A stretch of DNA of 64,000 bases, from positions 1,178,001 to 1,242,000 of the forward strand of contig NZ_JAUFQF010000001.1 in the NCBI RefSeq assembly GCF_030409635.1, read 5' to 3'. Origin of the DNA: Vibrio agarivorans (GTDB taxonomy: Bacteria > Pseudomonadota > Gammaproteobacteria > Enterobacterales > Vibrionaceae). Shown here one piece after another: positions 53,691 through 62,346 of the stretch. Both the position numbers and the translations under genes were made by a program. Numbering within the stretch: position 1 is the stretch's first letter; each line of letters starts with the position of its first letter. The notes beneath the pieces were generated by a model. It was not told the DNA's origin, made no database searches, and worked only from the letters and a program-made list of their open reading frames with translations.

Positions 53691-53710
53691 GCGGCACCTT
53701 TCGGTGCCGC
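53691..53710 (-). repeat. GNRA-loop hairpin between tctC and tctB
   Basis: On the minus strand GCGGCACC, loop GAAA, GGTGCCGC: a perfect 8-bp GC-rich stem with a stable tetraloop. No full T-run follows, so it probably protects the binding-protein mRNA or reduces downstream expression. Confidence 0.75.
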
Positions 53711-53722
53711 GGTAATCAATAA

Positions 53723-54649
53723 TTATTTAATCAACGTTGCGAGAGATTTCGTGTCTTGCTCAACAAAATCTGTGAACGATTGTGCGTCAAGGTTATGAAT
53801 CGTCATCGCACCTTTTTGCATGAACTCTTTGAATTCAGCAGAAGCCATTGCTTCATCAAATGCGTTGCCTAAAACTTCGATGATCTCATCTGGCGTATCT
53901 TTCGGTGCGCCGATACCACGCCATGTACCCGTTACCACATCAATGCCTTGCTCTTTCAGCGTCGGAACATCAGGGATGTACTCGATACGCTCTTCAGACA
54001 TGACGCCTAGCGCTTTAAGCTGGCCAGAACGCAACTGAGCAATCGCCTCGCCCGGAGTCACCATAGTCACATCAGTGTGCTTGCCCAGTACTGCTGGGAT
54101 CGCTTCAGATGCGCCGTTGTATGGGATCGCGTTCATTTTGATGTCTTGGTCTTTTTCAAGAGACATCAAGTAAAAGTTTGGCGCAGCCGTTGATGCAAAC
54201 TTCACGCTGCCAGGGTTCTCTTTCGCGTCTTTGATTAAGTCATTAATCGTGTTGTAAGGGCTATCTTTCGATACCAATACCACTGCTGGGTCAAGGTTAA
54301 CCAGTCGAATCAGTTTGAAATCGTCTGCTGTGTGACGCATCAAGCCCATTTGTGGCAGCGATGCAATCTCACGTGTCACAACTGTCAAGGTATAACCATC
54401 TGCACGCTGCTGCGCACCAAAACTCATACCTACTGCACCTGCACCACCAGTGCGGTTAACAATTGAGATGTTCTGCCCCAGCACATCTTTCGCGCTGTTA
54501 GCTAATGTACGGCCAACCGCATCCGTACCACCACCTGCACCAAATGGCACCACTAGGCGAATATTCTTAGTCGGGTAATCTGCAGCGAAGGTTGTTGCTG
54601 AAGCGAGAATGCCTGCGGCAACCATGAGAGATTTTAGTAATTTACTCAT
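53723..54649 (-). CDS. TctC/Bug-family periplasmic binding protein
   Basis: The 308-residue protein has a signal peptide (about 1-22, ending TFA) and the Bug family opening 'DYPTKNIRLVVPFGAGGGTDAVGRTLA'. It captures a carboxylate ligand for the TctA/TctB permease. It starts 25 bases after the upstream unknown gene. Higher expression than the permease genes is suggested by the hairpin after it. Confidence 0.93.
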   Translation of the reverse strand: MSKLLKSLMVAAGILASATTFAADYPTKNIRLVVPFGAGGGTDAVGRTLANSAKDVLGQNISIVNRTGGAGAVGMSFGAQQRADGYTLTVVTREIASLPQMGLMRHTADDFKLIRLVNLDPAVVLVSKDSPYNTINDLIKDAKENPGSVKFASTAAPNFYLMSLEKDQDIKMNAIPYNGASEAIPAVLGKHTDVTMVTPGEAIAQLRSGQLKALGVMSEERIEYIPDVPTLKEQGIDVVTGTWRGIGAPKDTPDEIIEVLGNAFDEAMASAEFKEFMQKGAMTIHNLDAQSFTDFVEQDTKSLATLIK

Positions 54650-54674
54650 AATGTAGACCTTTTGAATTAGATAG

Positions 54675-55145
54675 TTATCGGTATGTTTGTGTAGGGTTTT
54701 CTATTTTTTGTGTTTGGTATTCGTGCATCATCAGCTGCTCGATAGCCAAGGCAATCCAACTACTGATCAACATGTCGTACCATTGTTGAACTCCGCTGCA
54801 AGCAACCACGATGTTGCCGTAAACGAACGAGCCATAAAAAAGCACGTCCTCTTCGCGAAGTGAGCTTGGGTGAATCTGTTGCAGCTGCACATTACTCGTT
54901 GACTCACGCCACGCTTGTGCTGCTTTTTTCTGTGCTAGATGATCAAAAGGAATAGTCCATGAGTCAGGATCACCTAACGAGGTTTGATAGAGAATGGCGT
55001 CTTCAAAAGAAGATTCCCAAGGTTTTAAATGCGGGTTCATCACCACGATATGCAGTTCTTGACGATTGGTGCGCTCGAATAAACGTTCGATAGAAGGTTT
55101 CACAAGCTCCACTGCATCAATGGCGATGGCTTGAATGTCTCTCAT
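54675..55145 (-). CDS. Unknown protein, first gene of the TTT operon
   Basis: The 156-residue soluble protein has no signal peptide. Visible features are 'LHIVVMNPHLKPWESSFEDAILYQTSLGDPDSWTIPFDHLAQKKA' and 'GNIVVACSGVQQWYDMLISSWIALAIEQ'. I do not recognise the family. AAGGAA precedes the ATG at 55145. It is only 25 bases before tctC and is downstream of the TTGT-N3-ACAA operator, so it is co-regulated with the transporter. It may be an enzyme or accessory protein for the imported compound. Confidence 0.75.
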   Translation of the reverse strand: MRDIQAIAIDAVELVKPSIERLFERTNRQELHIVVMNPHLKPWESSFEDAILYQTSLGDPDSWTIPFDHLAQKKAAQAWRESTSNVQLQQIHPSSLREEDVLFYGSFVYGNIVVACSGVQQWYDMLISSWIALAIEQLMMHEYQTQKIENPTQTYR

Positions 55146-55180
55146 AACGGTTCCTTGTTTGTCGCTACATACTAAACATA

Positions 55181-55191
55181 TTGTACGACAA
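55181..55191. promoter_or_regulatory. TTGT-N3-ACAA FadR-type operator of the TTT operon
   Basis: TTGTACGACAA, an exact match to the palindrome, lies 36 bases before the start of the 54675-55145 gene. Confidence 0.65.
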
Positions 55192-55412
55192 GGAATCTCT
55201 CAATCTCGTAATTGGCAGTTTTCGCTATTGATCACGCTAGAGAATTGAATTGGTCAAAATTCGGGATTTAGATCGATTTATCGCAGGTTTTAGTGACTAT
55301 CTTTCATATTTTGGTGTGTATTTTGAATAAAGGAAACCAAGAGAGATACAGCAGTTTGTGTTATTTAAAAACAACAAACTAGTGAGGAAAAATTAGGAAA
55401 TGGGCACAAACT

Positions 55413-55446
55413 AAAAAGCTCCCTATATAAATATAGGGAGCTTTTT
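55413..55446. terminator. Terminator of kdgM1
   Basis: AAAAAGCTCCCTATA, loop TAAA, TATAGGGAGCTTTTT: a 15-bp perfect stem with T-runs on both strands. Confidence 0.95.
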
Positions 55447-55472
55447 ATCGACAGGGAATGTCTATATTAGAC

Positions 55473-56156
55473 TTAGAAGCTGTAAGTGATACCTACACGG
55501 CTACGTAGTTGGCGGCTGCTATCTTCGCCTGCTTTTTCACATGCACTGTTACATTGAACGTTACCTAGTTCAATGTATGGACGCCAGCTCCAATCTTTTT
55601 CTTTGTAACCAATTTTGAAGTTGTAATCCCATTCGTGCTCGCCATTGTTCCATTTTTCAGCAAAAAAGTCTTCTGCGTAGTTTGCTTCAAAACCAAATTG
55701 CCAAGCATTCCAGTTGTAGTCGATGTTACCTGTCACTTTACTACGGTTCAGGTTCTCACCATCGGCAACATTACGTAGCTCATGACGGTAACGGAATTTA
55801 GTTGTGATACCGTTTTCGAATTTGTATTGAACACGTACTTGAGGTTTATATGTTGTACGACCGTTGCTACCAAATGTCACTGGCATGGCTGTTTGAATAC
55901 GCCATTGCTTGTCAATGTTCCAATTGTAGCCGTATTCAAATTCATTATCTGCGCGCTCAAGTTCGTCAAGCTCACCAGAGTGTTTTGCTTCAACACCAAA
56001 ATAGTGATTACCAACACCAGCACTGATTTTAATTCGACCAGCACGCTCTTCACCGCCATGCTTGTATTCTTCACGAAAATCCAGAGATGCTGCTGAAACA
56101 AGAGTGGTAGCAAGTAGGGATGCCACTGCGATAGAGGCTTTAGATAGTTTGTTCAT
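55473..56156 (-). CDS. KdgM-family oligosaccharide porin (kdgM1)
   Basis: The protein (227 residues) has a signal peptide (ending VSA), 'SLDFREEYKHGGEERAGRIKI' and many amphipathic strands ending 'RSRVGITYSF'. This is the KdgM family of 12-strand porins for acidic oligosaccharides such as oligogalacturonate or oligoalginate. The ATG at 56156 is chosen; an in-frame TTG lies two codons upstream. A CRP-like site and FadR-type operator precede it. With PL7 at 56589 it forms a divergent uptake pair. Confidence 0.93.
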   Translation of the reverse strand: MNKLSKASIAVASLLATTLVSAASLDFREEYKHGGEERAGRIKISAGVGNHYFGVEAKHSGELDELERADNEFEYGYNWNIDKQWRIQTAMPVTFGSNGRTTYKPQVRVQYKFENGITTKFRYRHELRNVADGENLNRSKVTGNIDYNWNAWQFGFEANYAEDFFAEKWNNGEHEWDYNFKIGYKEKDWSWRPYIELGNVQCNSACEKAGEDSSRQLRSRVGITYSF

Positions 56157-56187
56157 ATTCAAACCTTATATAACGTCCGTTGTGTTA

Positions 56188-56203
56188 ATGTATGACAATT
56201 ATA
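56188..56203 (-). promoter_or_regulatory. kdgM1 promoter -10 and overlapping FadR-type operator
   Basis: On the minus strand TATAAT (56198-56203) runs directly into TTGTCATACAT (56188-56198), a one-mismatch copy of TTGT-N3-ACAA placed at the start of transcription. Confidence 0.6.
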
Positions 56204-56228
56204 TTAATGCTGTAGCCCGTTAATATCT

Positions 56229-56244
56229 GTGATAAATATCACTA
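56229..56244. promoter_or_regulatory. CRP-like site upstream of kdgM1
   Basis: TGTGA-TAAATA-TCACT matches the TGTGA-N6-TCACA consensus except for the last base. It is centred about 45 bases upstream of the inferred kdgM1 start. Confidence 0.6.
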
Positions 56245-56461
56245 AAAGTAAGGTTTATATAAGGAGATCTAAATCACATGACGACATAAGTAATTGTTAT
56301 ATATAATATTTATTATTAATTATGGCAATTTACATTACTTTACTTAGTGTTAGAAGTGTGACATTTGTTGAACTTTTTCTACTTATTCTGGTCACTCATG
56401 TCATTTTGTATTATCAGAAGCGCTAAAGAAAACTCAATAGAAAACCACTATTCATCTTATT

Positions 56462-56477
56462 TGTGATTTAGATCGTG
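56462..56477. promoter_or_regulatory. CRP-like site upstream of the PL7 gene
   Basis: TGTGATTTAGATC followed by GTG. The same 13-mer occurs inverted at 56265-56277 on the kdgM1 side of this divergent region, giving two symmetrically placed CRP-like half-perfect sites. Confidence 0.45.
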
Positions 56478-56553
56478 TATAAATTGCTTTTCTTAGACCA
56501 AATCCTAGTTTTTTAAGCGACTTATTCTGTAATGTGCATCTTATCTAATCGTA

Positions 56554-56564
56554 TTGTAAGACAA
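56554..56564. promoter_or_regulatory. TTGT-N3-ACAA operator of the PL7 gene
   Basis: TTGTAAGACAA, an exact palindrome match 24 bases before the ATG at 56589. Confidence 0.65.
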
Positions 56565-56588
56565 GACATGTAAATATAAGGTCATATA

Positions 56589-57506
56589 ATGAAAGCTAAA
56601 TTACTTGCTACTGCTGTTATTACTTCCCTCTCTTTCGGTGCCCATGCTGCGGATAAAATCCCTGCTGACGTATTAGACTTATCTTGCTGGAAGGTGACAC
56701 TTCCGGTGTCACTCACTGGTGGTGATAAACCAACTGAATTTTCTGAACAAGAGATTGTGAATGGTGCAAACCATGATGAGTATTTTTATGTAAACGAAGC
56801 AGGTGATGGGGTTGTATTCCGCTCACCAGTAGCAGGTGTGCGTACATCAGAAAACACTAAGTACATTCGTTCAGAGCTACGTGAGATGATGCGTTGTGGT
56901 GATGAAAGCATCAGTACTCGTGGTGTAAACGGCAACAACTGGGTGTTTAGCAATAATGTATCAGAAGAGTCTCACAAACTTGCTGCTGGAGTTGATGGTA
57001 CGTTAGAAGCGACACTTTCTGTAGATCATGTTACGACAACGGGCGAAATCTGGCAGCAAGGCCGTGTAATTATTGGTCAAATTCATGCTCCAAAAGACGA
57101 GCCAGTCAAGATCTACTACCGAAAACTTCCGAACCACACCACCGGATCACTTTGGATCTCTCACGAGCCCAACCGTGGTGATGACATCATCTTCCCGATG
57201 ATCGGCCCAAGCAAACCAAACTACTGGCGTCAAAGCGCAAAAGATGTTCCTGAGTCATTTGATGATGGTATCGCACTAGGTGAGAAGTTCTCATACAAAA
57301 TTGAGATCGAAGGCGCTGATATGACAGTAACGGTTATGCGTGATGGTAAACCTGACGTGGTTCAAAAAGTCGATATGCAAAACTCAGGTTATGAAGAAGC
57401 GGATCAGTGGATGTATTTCAAGGCGGGTGTCTACAACCAAAACCGTACTGGTGATGCTGACGACTATGTTCAAGCAACTTTCTACAAGCTGGATGTAAAC
57501 CACTAA
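56589..57506 (+). CDS. PL7-family alginate lyase
   Basis: The 305-residue secreted enzyme has a signal peptide (about 1-21) and a single PL7 domain with RSELRE (94-99), QIH (164-166) and YFKAGVYNQ (276-284). The QIH variant is often associated with polyG or mixed activity, in contrast to QVH, but that is only a tendency. It cuts alginate by beta-elimination to unsaturated oligomers. It lies between two kdgM porin genes and has its own operator and CRP-like site. Confidence 0.94.
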   Translation: MKAKLLATAVITSLSFGAHAADKIPADVLDLSCWKVTLPVSLTGGDKPTEFSEQEIVNGANHDEYFYVNEAGDGVVFRSPVAGVRTSENTKYIRSELREMMRCGDESISTRGVNGNNWVFSNNVSEESHKLAAGVDGTLEATLSVDHVTTTGEIWQQGRVIIGQIHAPKDEPVKIYYRKLPNHTTGSLWISHEPNRGDDIIFPMIGPSKPNYWRQSAKDVPESFDDGIALGEKFSYKIEIEGADMTVTVMRDGKPDVVQKVDMQNSGYEEADQWMYFKAGVYNQNRTGDADDYVQATFYKLDVNH

Positions 57507-57569
57507 TCACAAATTTGCGCTTTTAAAGCTGTTTGTATCTTTAAAGGCTATTTGTATCTCTAAAAGTAG

Positions 57570-57608
57570 AATGAGGCAGATAACATCCGTTACCTGCCTC
57601 ATTTTTTA
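57570..57608 (+). terminator. Intrinsic terminator of the PL7 gene
   Basis: AATGAGGCAG and CTGCCTCATT form a 10-bp stem with an inner TAAC/GTTA stem, followed by six T. Upstream, 57521-57560 has an imperfect 20-base tandem repeat (TTTAAAG..TTTGTATCT). Confidence 0.92.
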
Positions 57609-57798
57609 TGCAGTAAATCAATTAGTTTCAAATCGAACGGGCTTCCTGTTTGCAATCGCGTTTGTCTTTTTCAGCCCCTTCATCAATTCAGCACTCTACT
57701 CGCGAGTCTTGTCGGTCGTCTGAGCGAATATCTCAAAGAAGAAGTGAAGCAATAGGTAGTCAAAGCGCAATTGTTTAGCACGCAAATTACTTAAGATA

Positions 57799-57826
57799 CA
57801 AAAAAGCTCCCACCGAGGTGAGAGCT
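57799..57826 (-). terminator. Intrinsic terminator of kdgM2
   Basis: On the minus strand AGCTC-CACC type arms (57805-57826, one mismatch) are followed by six T. The stretch 57609-57798 holds no supportable gene. Confidence 0.88.
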
Positions 57827-57853
57827 AAAAGAAATATGGACGGTTTCTTTTTA

Positions 57854-58579
57854 TTAGAAGCTGTAAGTTAGACCTACACGGCTACGTAGTTCGCGAGTTG
57901 ACTTCTCTGAAGATGTGCTTACGTCACCAAATTCAACGTAAGGTGCCCATTGGCCCATCACATAACGAACAGAAGTATTTAGCTCATAGTTTGTGTCGTC
58001 GTTATCGTAGATATCGTAACCATCGGCTTTGTACCAGTTTGCTTCGAAACCAAAGCGCCATGCATCCATAGCGTAGTTTACGTTACCGGTAATACGGTGA
58101 CGACGCTGATTAGATACGTTTTCTGTGCCTAGTTCTGGACCATCTTCGCCCTCTACGATTACTGTTTTAGACGTGTTTTGACGCATGTCATAACGGTAAC
58201 GTGCACTCAGGCTTAGGCCGTCAATGCTATCAAATGAGTAAGTCGCACGTACTTGTGGTTTGTATGTAATACCACCTTCACGAGCTTCAATTGGCATACC
58301 GTAAGTCATTGTCCAGTTGTCGTTTAGCTTATGACGGTAGTTAAGGCCCAGCTCCCAGCCGTTGTTTTTCAAATCTTCCATGAATTTGCCATCTTCGCCT
58401 TTGAACTTAGCTTCGATGTCGACTAAAAAGTTACCGATGCTGTCTCCCAGCTTTACACGAGTAGCGTGCTGATCAGTGTGGCTTTTAAACTCATGACGAA
58501 CGTCAAGTGATGCCGCTGATACCGCTGTCGTTGCTAAAAGAGTTGCCACTGCAACAGATACTTTAGATAGTTTGTTCAT
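57854..58579 (-). CDS. KdgM-family oligosaccharide porin (kdgM2)
   Basis: The protein (241 residues) is paralogous to kdgM1: 'SLDVRHEFKSHTDQHATRVKLGDSIGNF' at the start and 'RELRSRVGLTYSF' at the end, with a signal peptide ending VSA. The ATG at 58579 is used instead of an upstream TTG. It has an identical operator core to kdgM1 (TTGTCATACAT). Two porins may serve oligomers of different size or composition. Confidence 0.93.
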   Translation of the reverse strand: MNKLSKVSVAVATLLATTAVSAASLDVRHEFKSHTDQHATRVKLGDSIGNFLVDIEAKFKGEDGKFMEDLKNNGWELGLNYRHKLNDNWTMTYGMPIEAREGGITYKPQVRATYSFDSIDGLSLSARYRYDMRQNTSKTVIVEGEDGPELGTENVSNQRRHRITGNVNYAMDAWRFGFEANWYKADGYDIYDNDDTNYELNTSVRYVMGQWAPYVEFGDVSTSSEKSTRELRSRVGLTYSF

Positions 58580-58611
58580 GTTCAAACCTTAGGTGATACT
58601 TGTATGTGTTA

Positions 58612-58622
58612 ATGTATGACAA
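58612..58622. promoter_or_regulatory. FadR-type operator of kdgM2
   Basis: On the minus strand TTGTCATACAT (one mismatch to TTGT-N3-ACAA). The surrounding 16 bases TATTTGTCATACATTA are identical to those at the candidate RNA promoter (61514-61529). A CRP-like half site TGTGA-N6-TCAAT lies at 58651-58666. Confidence 0.6.
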
Positions 58623-58666
58623 ATAGTTTAATGAAATATCGGTTTAGAACTGTGATGGAGCTCAAT

Positions 58667-59086
58667 ATAAATTACGTGCTACTGGATAAAGAAGATGATA
58701 TTCACTCTCATTTAAAAATTAAACTACTGATAAAAATCAAATTTATCTTGGAAAATTTGCCCATGAGCAACTTTCACTTAAGTCAGATTTGTGAGCTATC
58801 ACAAAATTAACAATGGAACTTAGGTCTGTTTTTAATACTTAGATATTATTTATTAACATACAGCAAAACTAAGACGATCAAACCAGCAATAAACCACGCA
58901 ACATCCGTGTCACAAGGCTTGTGGGGATTTTTTAGTAAATCAAATAAAGTTGATGGCTGTAACCTGCAGCCAGGGGCGAGTGAGCTCTATTTGCGGGGGA
59001 ATTTTTAGGCTTTCCTTGAACCAGCAAGTGGCAGGATCCAAGAAAAGCCTTTTGGTATGGTCACTACGATAGGTTGAGTTCAATGG
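58667..59086. other. Intergenic region between kdgM2 and the chemoreceptor
   Basis: No gene is supported. Two hairpins are present. One is CACAAG/CTTGTG at 58911-58923, followed by GGGAT and six T on the plus strand (terminator-like). The other is AGGCTTT/AAAGCCT with inner CTTG/CAAG at 59007-59050. No promoter or coding region explains a plus-strand transcript ending at 58930. Confidence 0.5.
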
Positions 59087-60991
59087 CTAGATGCTGAACT
59101 GGCCTATCTGCTCGTTAACGCTTCTGTTCAGTTTTAACACCTCTTCAGACTCATCAACTTGCTGCTCACTTTTCGCATTCAACTCAATCACGAGATCGTT
59201 GATCTTATGGATATTGACATTGATACTTTGAATCACTGTGTTTTGTTCTGCCGCCGAATTAGAAATCTCTCCATTGAATTGACTGATCGTTTCAATTTGA
59301 GTGTCGAGTGTTGACAGCATACCGACTGCTCGGTCAACTTCGTCTCTGGTACTTGCACAATACGTTTTGGTCTTGTCAATCGACTGAACCAACCCACCAG
59401 ACTGCTCCATTAACTTGGCCAATGCCGATTCTATTTCTGCAGTGCTAACCTGAGTTCGACTTGCCAGTGCCCTCACCTCATCAGCAACCACGGCAAACCC
59501 TCGGCCATGCTCCCCTGCTCTTGCCGCTTCAATCGAAGCATTAAGTGCTAACAAATTGGTTTGCTCTGCAATACTCCCGATCACTGTCACTATCGACTGA
59601 ATGGCATTTGTTTCATTCGCCATCTCATTGATATTGTCGAATGTCACCTGAACTTGATTTTCTAATTCGATGATGTTTTCTTGCGCGAGTTCATGCACGT
59701 GTTTGGCTTGATCACTCAGTTGTTGAGCAGATTGCGCAGCTCCGGCGGCCGAATCTGTATGCTTCTCTACCACGATAGACGACTGAGATAGCTCATCGAT
59801 AGCTGTCACGATCTGAGTCGTTTCACTGGTGTGGATATTTAATACTCGATTGGTGTCTTTACAACTGCTCTCGATACTTTGTGTTTTGCTATCAAGCGAA
59901 CGTGAGGACTGGTTCACTTGACGCAGCATCTGTTGCAGACCATCGATGAACTGGTTTATTCCGTTGGCAATATCTGCCAAGTCATCTTTTCCTTTCACCT
60001 CTAAACGCTGAGTTAAATCACCACTGCCCGCCGATAATCCATTAATCAAAATCTTAAGAGATTTGATTGGCTGATAGATACGGTCGAGGATAAACGCTAC
60101 CGCTAGCGATGCTAGTATTAACGCTGTCATGATCATCAGCAGAGCATTTTGATTCGCTTTGTCGAGTTCAGATAGCGCCAAAACCTCATCTACCACGACA
60201 ATCATCTGCCAAGTTGCCTGGCTCCCTAACAACACGGGCATTGAGGTCACAAGTGAATCATGGCCATCGACTGTTTGATGCAAAAACTCACCAGATTGCA
60301 GGACACCCATTTGAAGAGATGAATCCGCTAACTGTGACTGAGGCTGAATACTCTCTATGGTCGAGGCTATCACCACGCCGCGATCATCTGCCACTACTGC
60401 TCTAGCATTGCTAATCGTCTCAAGGTCCAAAAGCTTTTCATGGACATCAGAAAATCGAATATCCGCCATGATCACGCCATCAGCAAAGGAGTACATAACA
60501 CCAATCATTGGAGTTTGATCACTTTTAGTAAAGAAGACATCACTGAGTGAAAGGCCACGCGTTTGTCTCGCGTCTTGGTACCAAGGTCGCGTCCTTGGGT
60601 CGTATTTACTTTTTATTCCGACGCCATTCGGGAAAGACTCCGAAGGCCTTGAGGTAAATGAGTTGCCATCATCAAAACCGAAGACAACCTTATCTATACC
60701 ACCAAACTCAGAGGCTAAGAGTGCTAACTTTTCCGTTGCAATCGTGTCTTTGGGGCTGGACACATAATGGTCTGCGAGAGCATTAACGGTTTCAATCGTT
60801 CTCTGTACAGTTTGTTCAAGCTCTTTCACTTCATTACTAAGCGAGTGATTGATTTCACCGAGAATACGATGATTGACCTGGTGGCTTAACTGGCTTTGAG
60901 ACAGCATACCAACAACAAGTAAAGACAAAGCGGTTGTTACCATCGCGGCAACAATAATTTTGGATTTAAATCCCAGCCTTAAGATTTCCAT
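59087..60991 (-). CDS. Methyl-accepting chemotaxis protein with dCache sensor
   Basis: The 634-residue protein has a membrane helix at about 10-32, a periplasmic dCache-type sensor (about 35-275, '[38 protein letters not shown]'), a second membrane helix (about 282-302), a HAMP domain and the methyl-accepting domain. The signalling tip '[22 protein letters not shown]' is highly conserved. Cache domains bind small ligands such as amino acids or organic acids. Its place in the alginate region suggests sensing of alginate breakdown products, which is inference. Confidence 0.93.
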   Translation of the reverse strand: MEILRLGFKSKIIVAAMVTTALSLLVVGMLSQSQLSHQVNHRILGEINHSLSNEVKELEQTVQRTIETVNALADHYVSSPKDTIATEKLALLASEFGGIDKVVFGFDDGNSFTSRPSESFPNGVGIKSKYDPRTRPWYQDARQTRGLSLSDVFFTKSDQTPMIGVMYSFADGVIMADIRFSDVHEKLLDLETISNARAVVADDRGVVIASTIESIQPQSQLADSSLQMGVLQSGEFLHQTVDGHDSLVTSMPVLLGSQATWQMIVVVDEVLALSELDKANQNALLMIMTALILASLAVAFILDRIYQPIKSLKILINGLSAGSGDLTQRLEVKGKDDLADIANGINQFIDGLQQMLRQVNQSSRSLDSKTQSIESSCKDTNRVLNIHTSETTQIVTAIDELSQSSIVVEKHTDSAAGAAQSAQQLSDQAKHVHELAQENIIELENQVQVTFDNINEMANETNAIQSIVTVIGSIAEQTNLLALNASIEAARAGEHGRGFAVVADEVRALASRTQVSTAEIESALAKLMEQSGGLVQSIDKTKTYCASTRDEVDRAVGMLSTLDTQIETISQFNGEISNSAAEQNTVIQSINVNIHKINDLVIELNAKSEQQVDESEEVLKLNRSVNEQIGQFSI

Positions 60992-61515
60992 TTCGGCTAG
61001 AACTCCTATTCTAATTTTTAGTGAAAGCCTCGATAAGAGACTAGTGATAGTGAACTATGAGCATGTCAGACGATGCCGGTCGACATTAAGTTAAGCTGCG
61101 CTCATCGCATCACTTGCTTGTGCTGTGAGTAAAACTTCGATTGTGTTTTATCATTCGCTCTTGTTCCTGAACTTGCTCAAAGGAACAGTCCGTCTTCGAT
61201 ATAAGCTTGAGTATTGAGAAATACCGCATTAACTAGACTAGAGCGGCCTGAGGCTCGAGCGGGATGGGTCATTTTTTGTCCTAATGATTTTATTATTAGT
61301 CGTACAAAATAATAATAAAGACCAAATAATGTTCTGTGAGCCAAATCTAAGTTTACACATCCTGTTACAAGCATAAAAATGACAAACACTATAAATCCAT
61401 AATAATACCCATAAAAAACAAGAATTTACTTAAATGCACCCTCTGTCCGTCATCTGATAAAAGTTCAAGAAATGTGCACTAGTCAAAAAAAATTGAAATT
61501 TTACTTTATTTTTAT

Positions 61516-61526
61516 TTGTCATACAT
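61516..61526. promoter_or_regulatory. FadR-type operator at the candidate RNA promoter
   Basis: TTGTCATACAT, identical to the kdgM1 and kdgM2 sites and on the plus strand here. TATGAT at 61527-61532 is a good -10 element directly after it; the -35 is poor, which fits activator dependence. Confidence 0.55.
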
Positions 61527-61538
61527 TATGATGTACAC

Positions 61539-61846
61539 ACTGTTACGAGGTGAGCGGTGCTGTCGTTCCCTTGCCTCACTTATTTGACCTAGTGGATTGT
61601 TCATAACATCGACAGGGTCTGGTTAGGTGCTTCCGCTTAGGATGTATCGACCCGTTGAGCAAACTCCCCCTTTGCTTAACAAACAATTTGGCTGAGCTTG
61701 TTATTAGCAAGCAACAGTAACTTGGTTTCCAAGACTGTTTTAGCCATGAATTTTAAAACAACTATAAATTTTGCTGACATCCCCCAACTCAGCAACCCAT
61801 ACCTGCTGCGCTCACACGATACAGGCCGTGTGAGCGCTTTTTTTTT
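61539..61846 (+). ncRNA. Candidate structured regulatory RNA with two C-rich loops
   Basis: No convincing protein frame lies here, yet the DNA encodes a series of local hairpins: 61548-61581 (AGGTGAG with CTCACTT-type arms), 61615-61653 (GGGTC/GACCC), 61655-61679 (AGCAAA/TTTGCT with loop CTCCCCC), 61696-61712 (GCTTG/CAAGC), 61721-61733 (CTTGG/CCAAG), 61771-61795 (TTGCTGA/TCAGCAA with loop CATCCCCCAAC), then a strong terminator. C-rich loops are typical of RNAs that pair with Shine-Dalgarno sequences. The promoter shares the alginate operator. It could be a trans-acting small RNA or a leader for the gene at 61981. The start is estimated from the -10 element. Confidence 0.5.
61808..61846 (+). 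terminator. Strong intrinsic terminator of the candidate RNA
   Basis: GCGCTCACACG (61808-61818), 8-base loop, CGTGTGAGCGC (61827-61837), then nine T. No annotated protein gene on the plus strand lies upstream within 10 kb, apart from PL7 with its own terminator. Confidence 0.95.
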
Positions 61847-61980
61847 ATTTTCGATCTCTGCTTTTCGTTTGCTGGATGAAATCCATCAAGACCGATTAAC
61901 GCTCGCTCAGTTGTTCGTAATATTGTTTTGCTCACAAATTATACCGATTACGAATCACACAACCTCTAAAGAGCAAGATC

Positions 61981-62304
61981 ATGAAAAAAATCACTATCAC
62001 AAAAACCGTCGCATTTAGCGTGTTAACCACTTCACTCATTAGCGGAGCAGCATTTGCTAATACCAGTAATGTCTCGACGGATATTATTCAGGAAGATGCA
62101 CACGTTTCTGCAGCAGATGGTCCGCAACAAGCAGCGATGAGACAAGCAGAGCATCAGCATGCTCTTGAGCAACTTGAGCGTGATGGCAATGTCGATCGCT
62201 ATACAGAAACTAATGGCGTTGACCACTCTGTTCAAAGGTTGTCATCAGATTGCGAAAATGAAGCGATTCCTTCAGGCGCAAAAATCAATGAACATTGTGA
62301 GTAA
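61981..62304 (+). CDS. Small secreted protein, function unknown
   Basis: The 107-residue protein has a clear signal peptide (about 1-26, ending AFA). The mature part is rich in E, Q, H and D with 'MRQAEHQHALEQLERDGNVDRY' and two cysteines near the end that could form a disulfide. GAGCAAG lies before the ATG at 61981. I do not recognise a family. It has its own terminator and lies 135 bases after the candidate RNA terminator; it might be expressed by readthrough or from its own promoter. Confidence 0.7.
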   Translation: MKKITITKTVAFSVLTTSLISGAAFANTSNVSTDIIQEDAHVSAADGPQQAAMRQAEHQHALEQLERDGNVDRYTETNGVDHSVQRLSSDCENEAIPSGAKINEHCE

Positions 62305-62322
62305 CCTTGTTTGAAATTGAGC

Positions 62323-62346
62323 AAACGGCTTTAGAGCCGTTTTCTC
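62323..62346 (+). terminator. Intrinsic terminator of the small secreted protein gene
   Basis: AAACGGCT, loop TTAG, AGCCGTTT, followed by TCTCTT. Confidence 0.85.

Noticed and set aside
57620..57760. Possible gene remnant ending LASLVGRLSEYLKEEVKQ
   Set aside because: The short protein-like tail has no start and an adjacent frame is equally open; too little to call a pseudogene.
58616..58810. Plus-strand 64-codon frame
   Set aside because: Starts inside the kdgM2 operator and has AT-driven Lys/Ile-rich composition and no ribosome site.
61698..62018. Plus-strand 106-codon frame
   Set aside because: It runs straight through the strong terminator at 61808-61846, has no ribosome site and overlaps the better supported secreted protein start.
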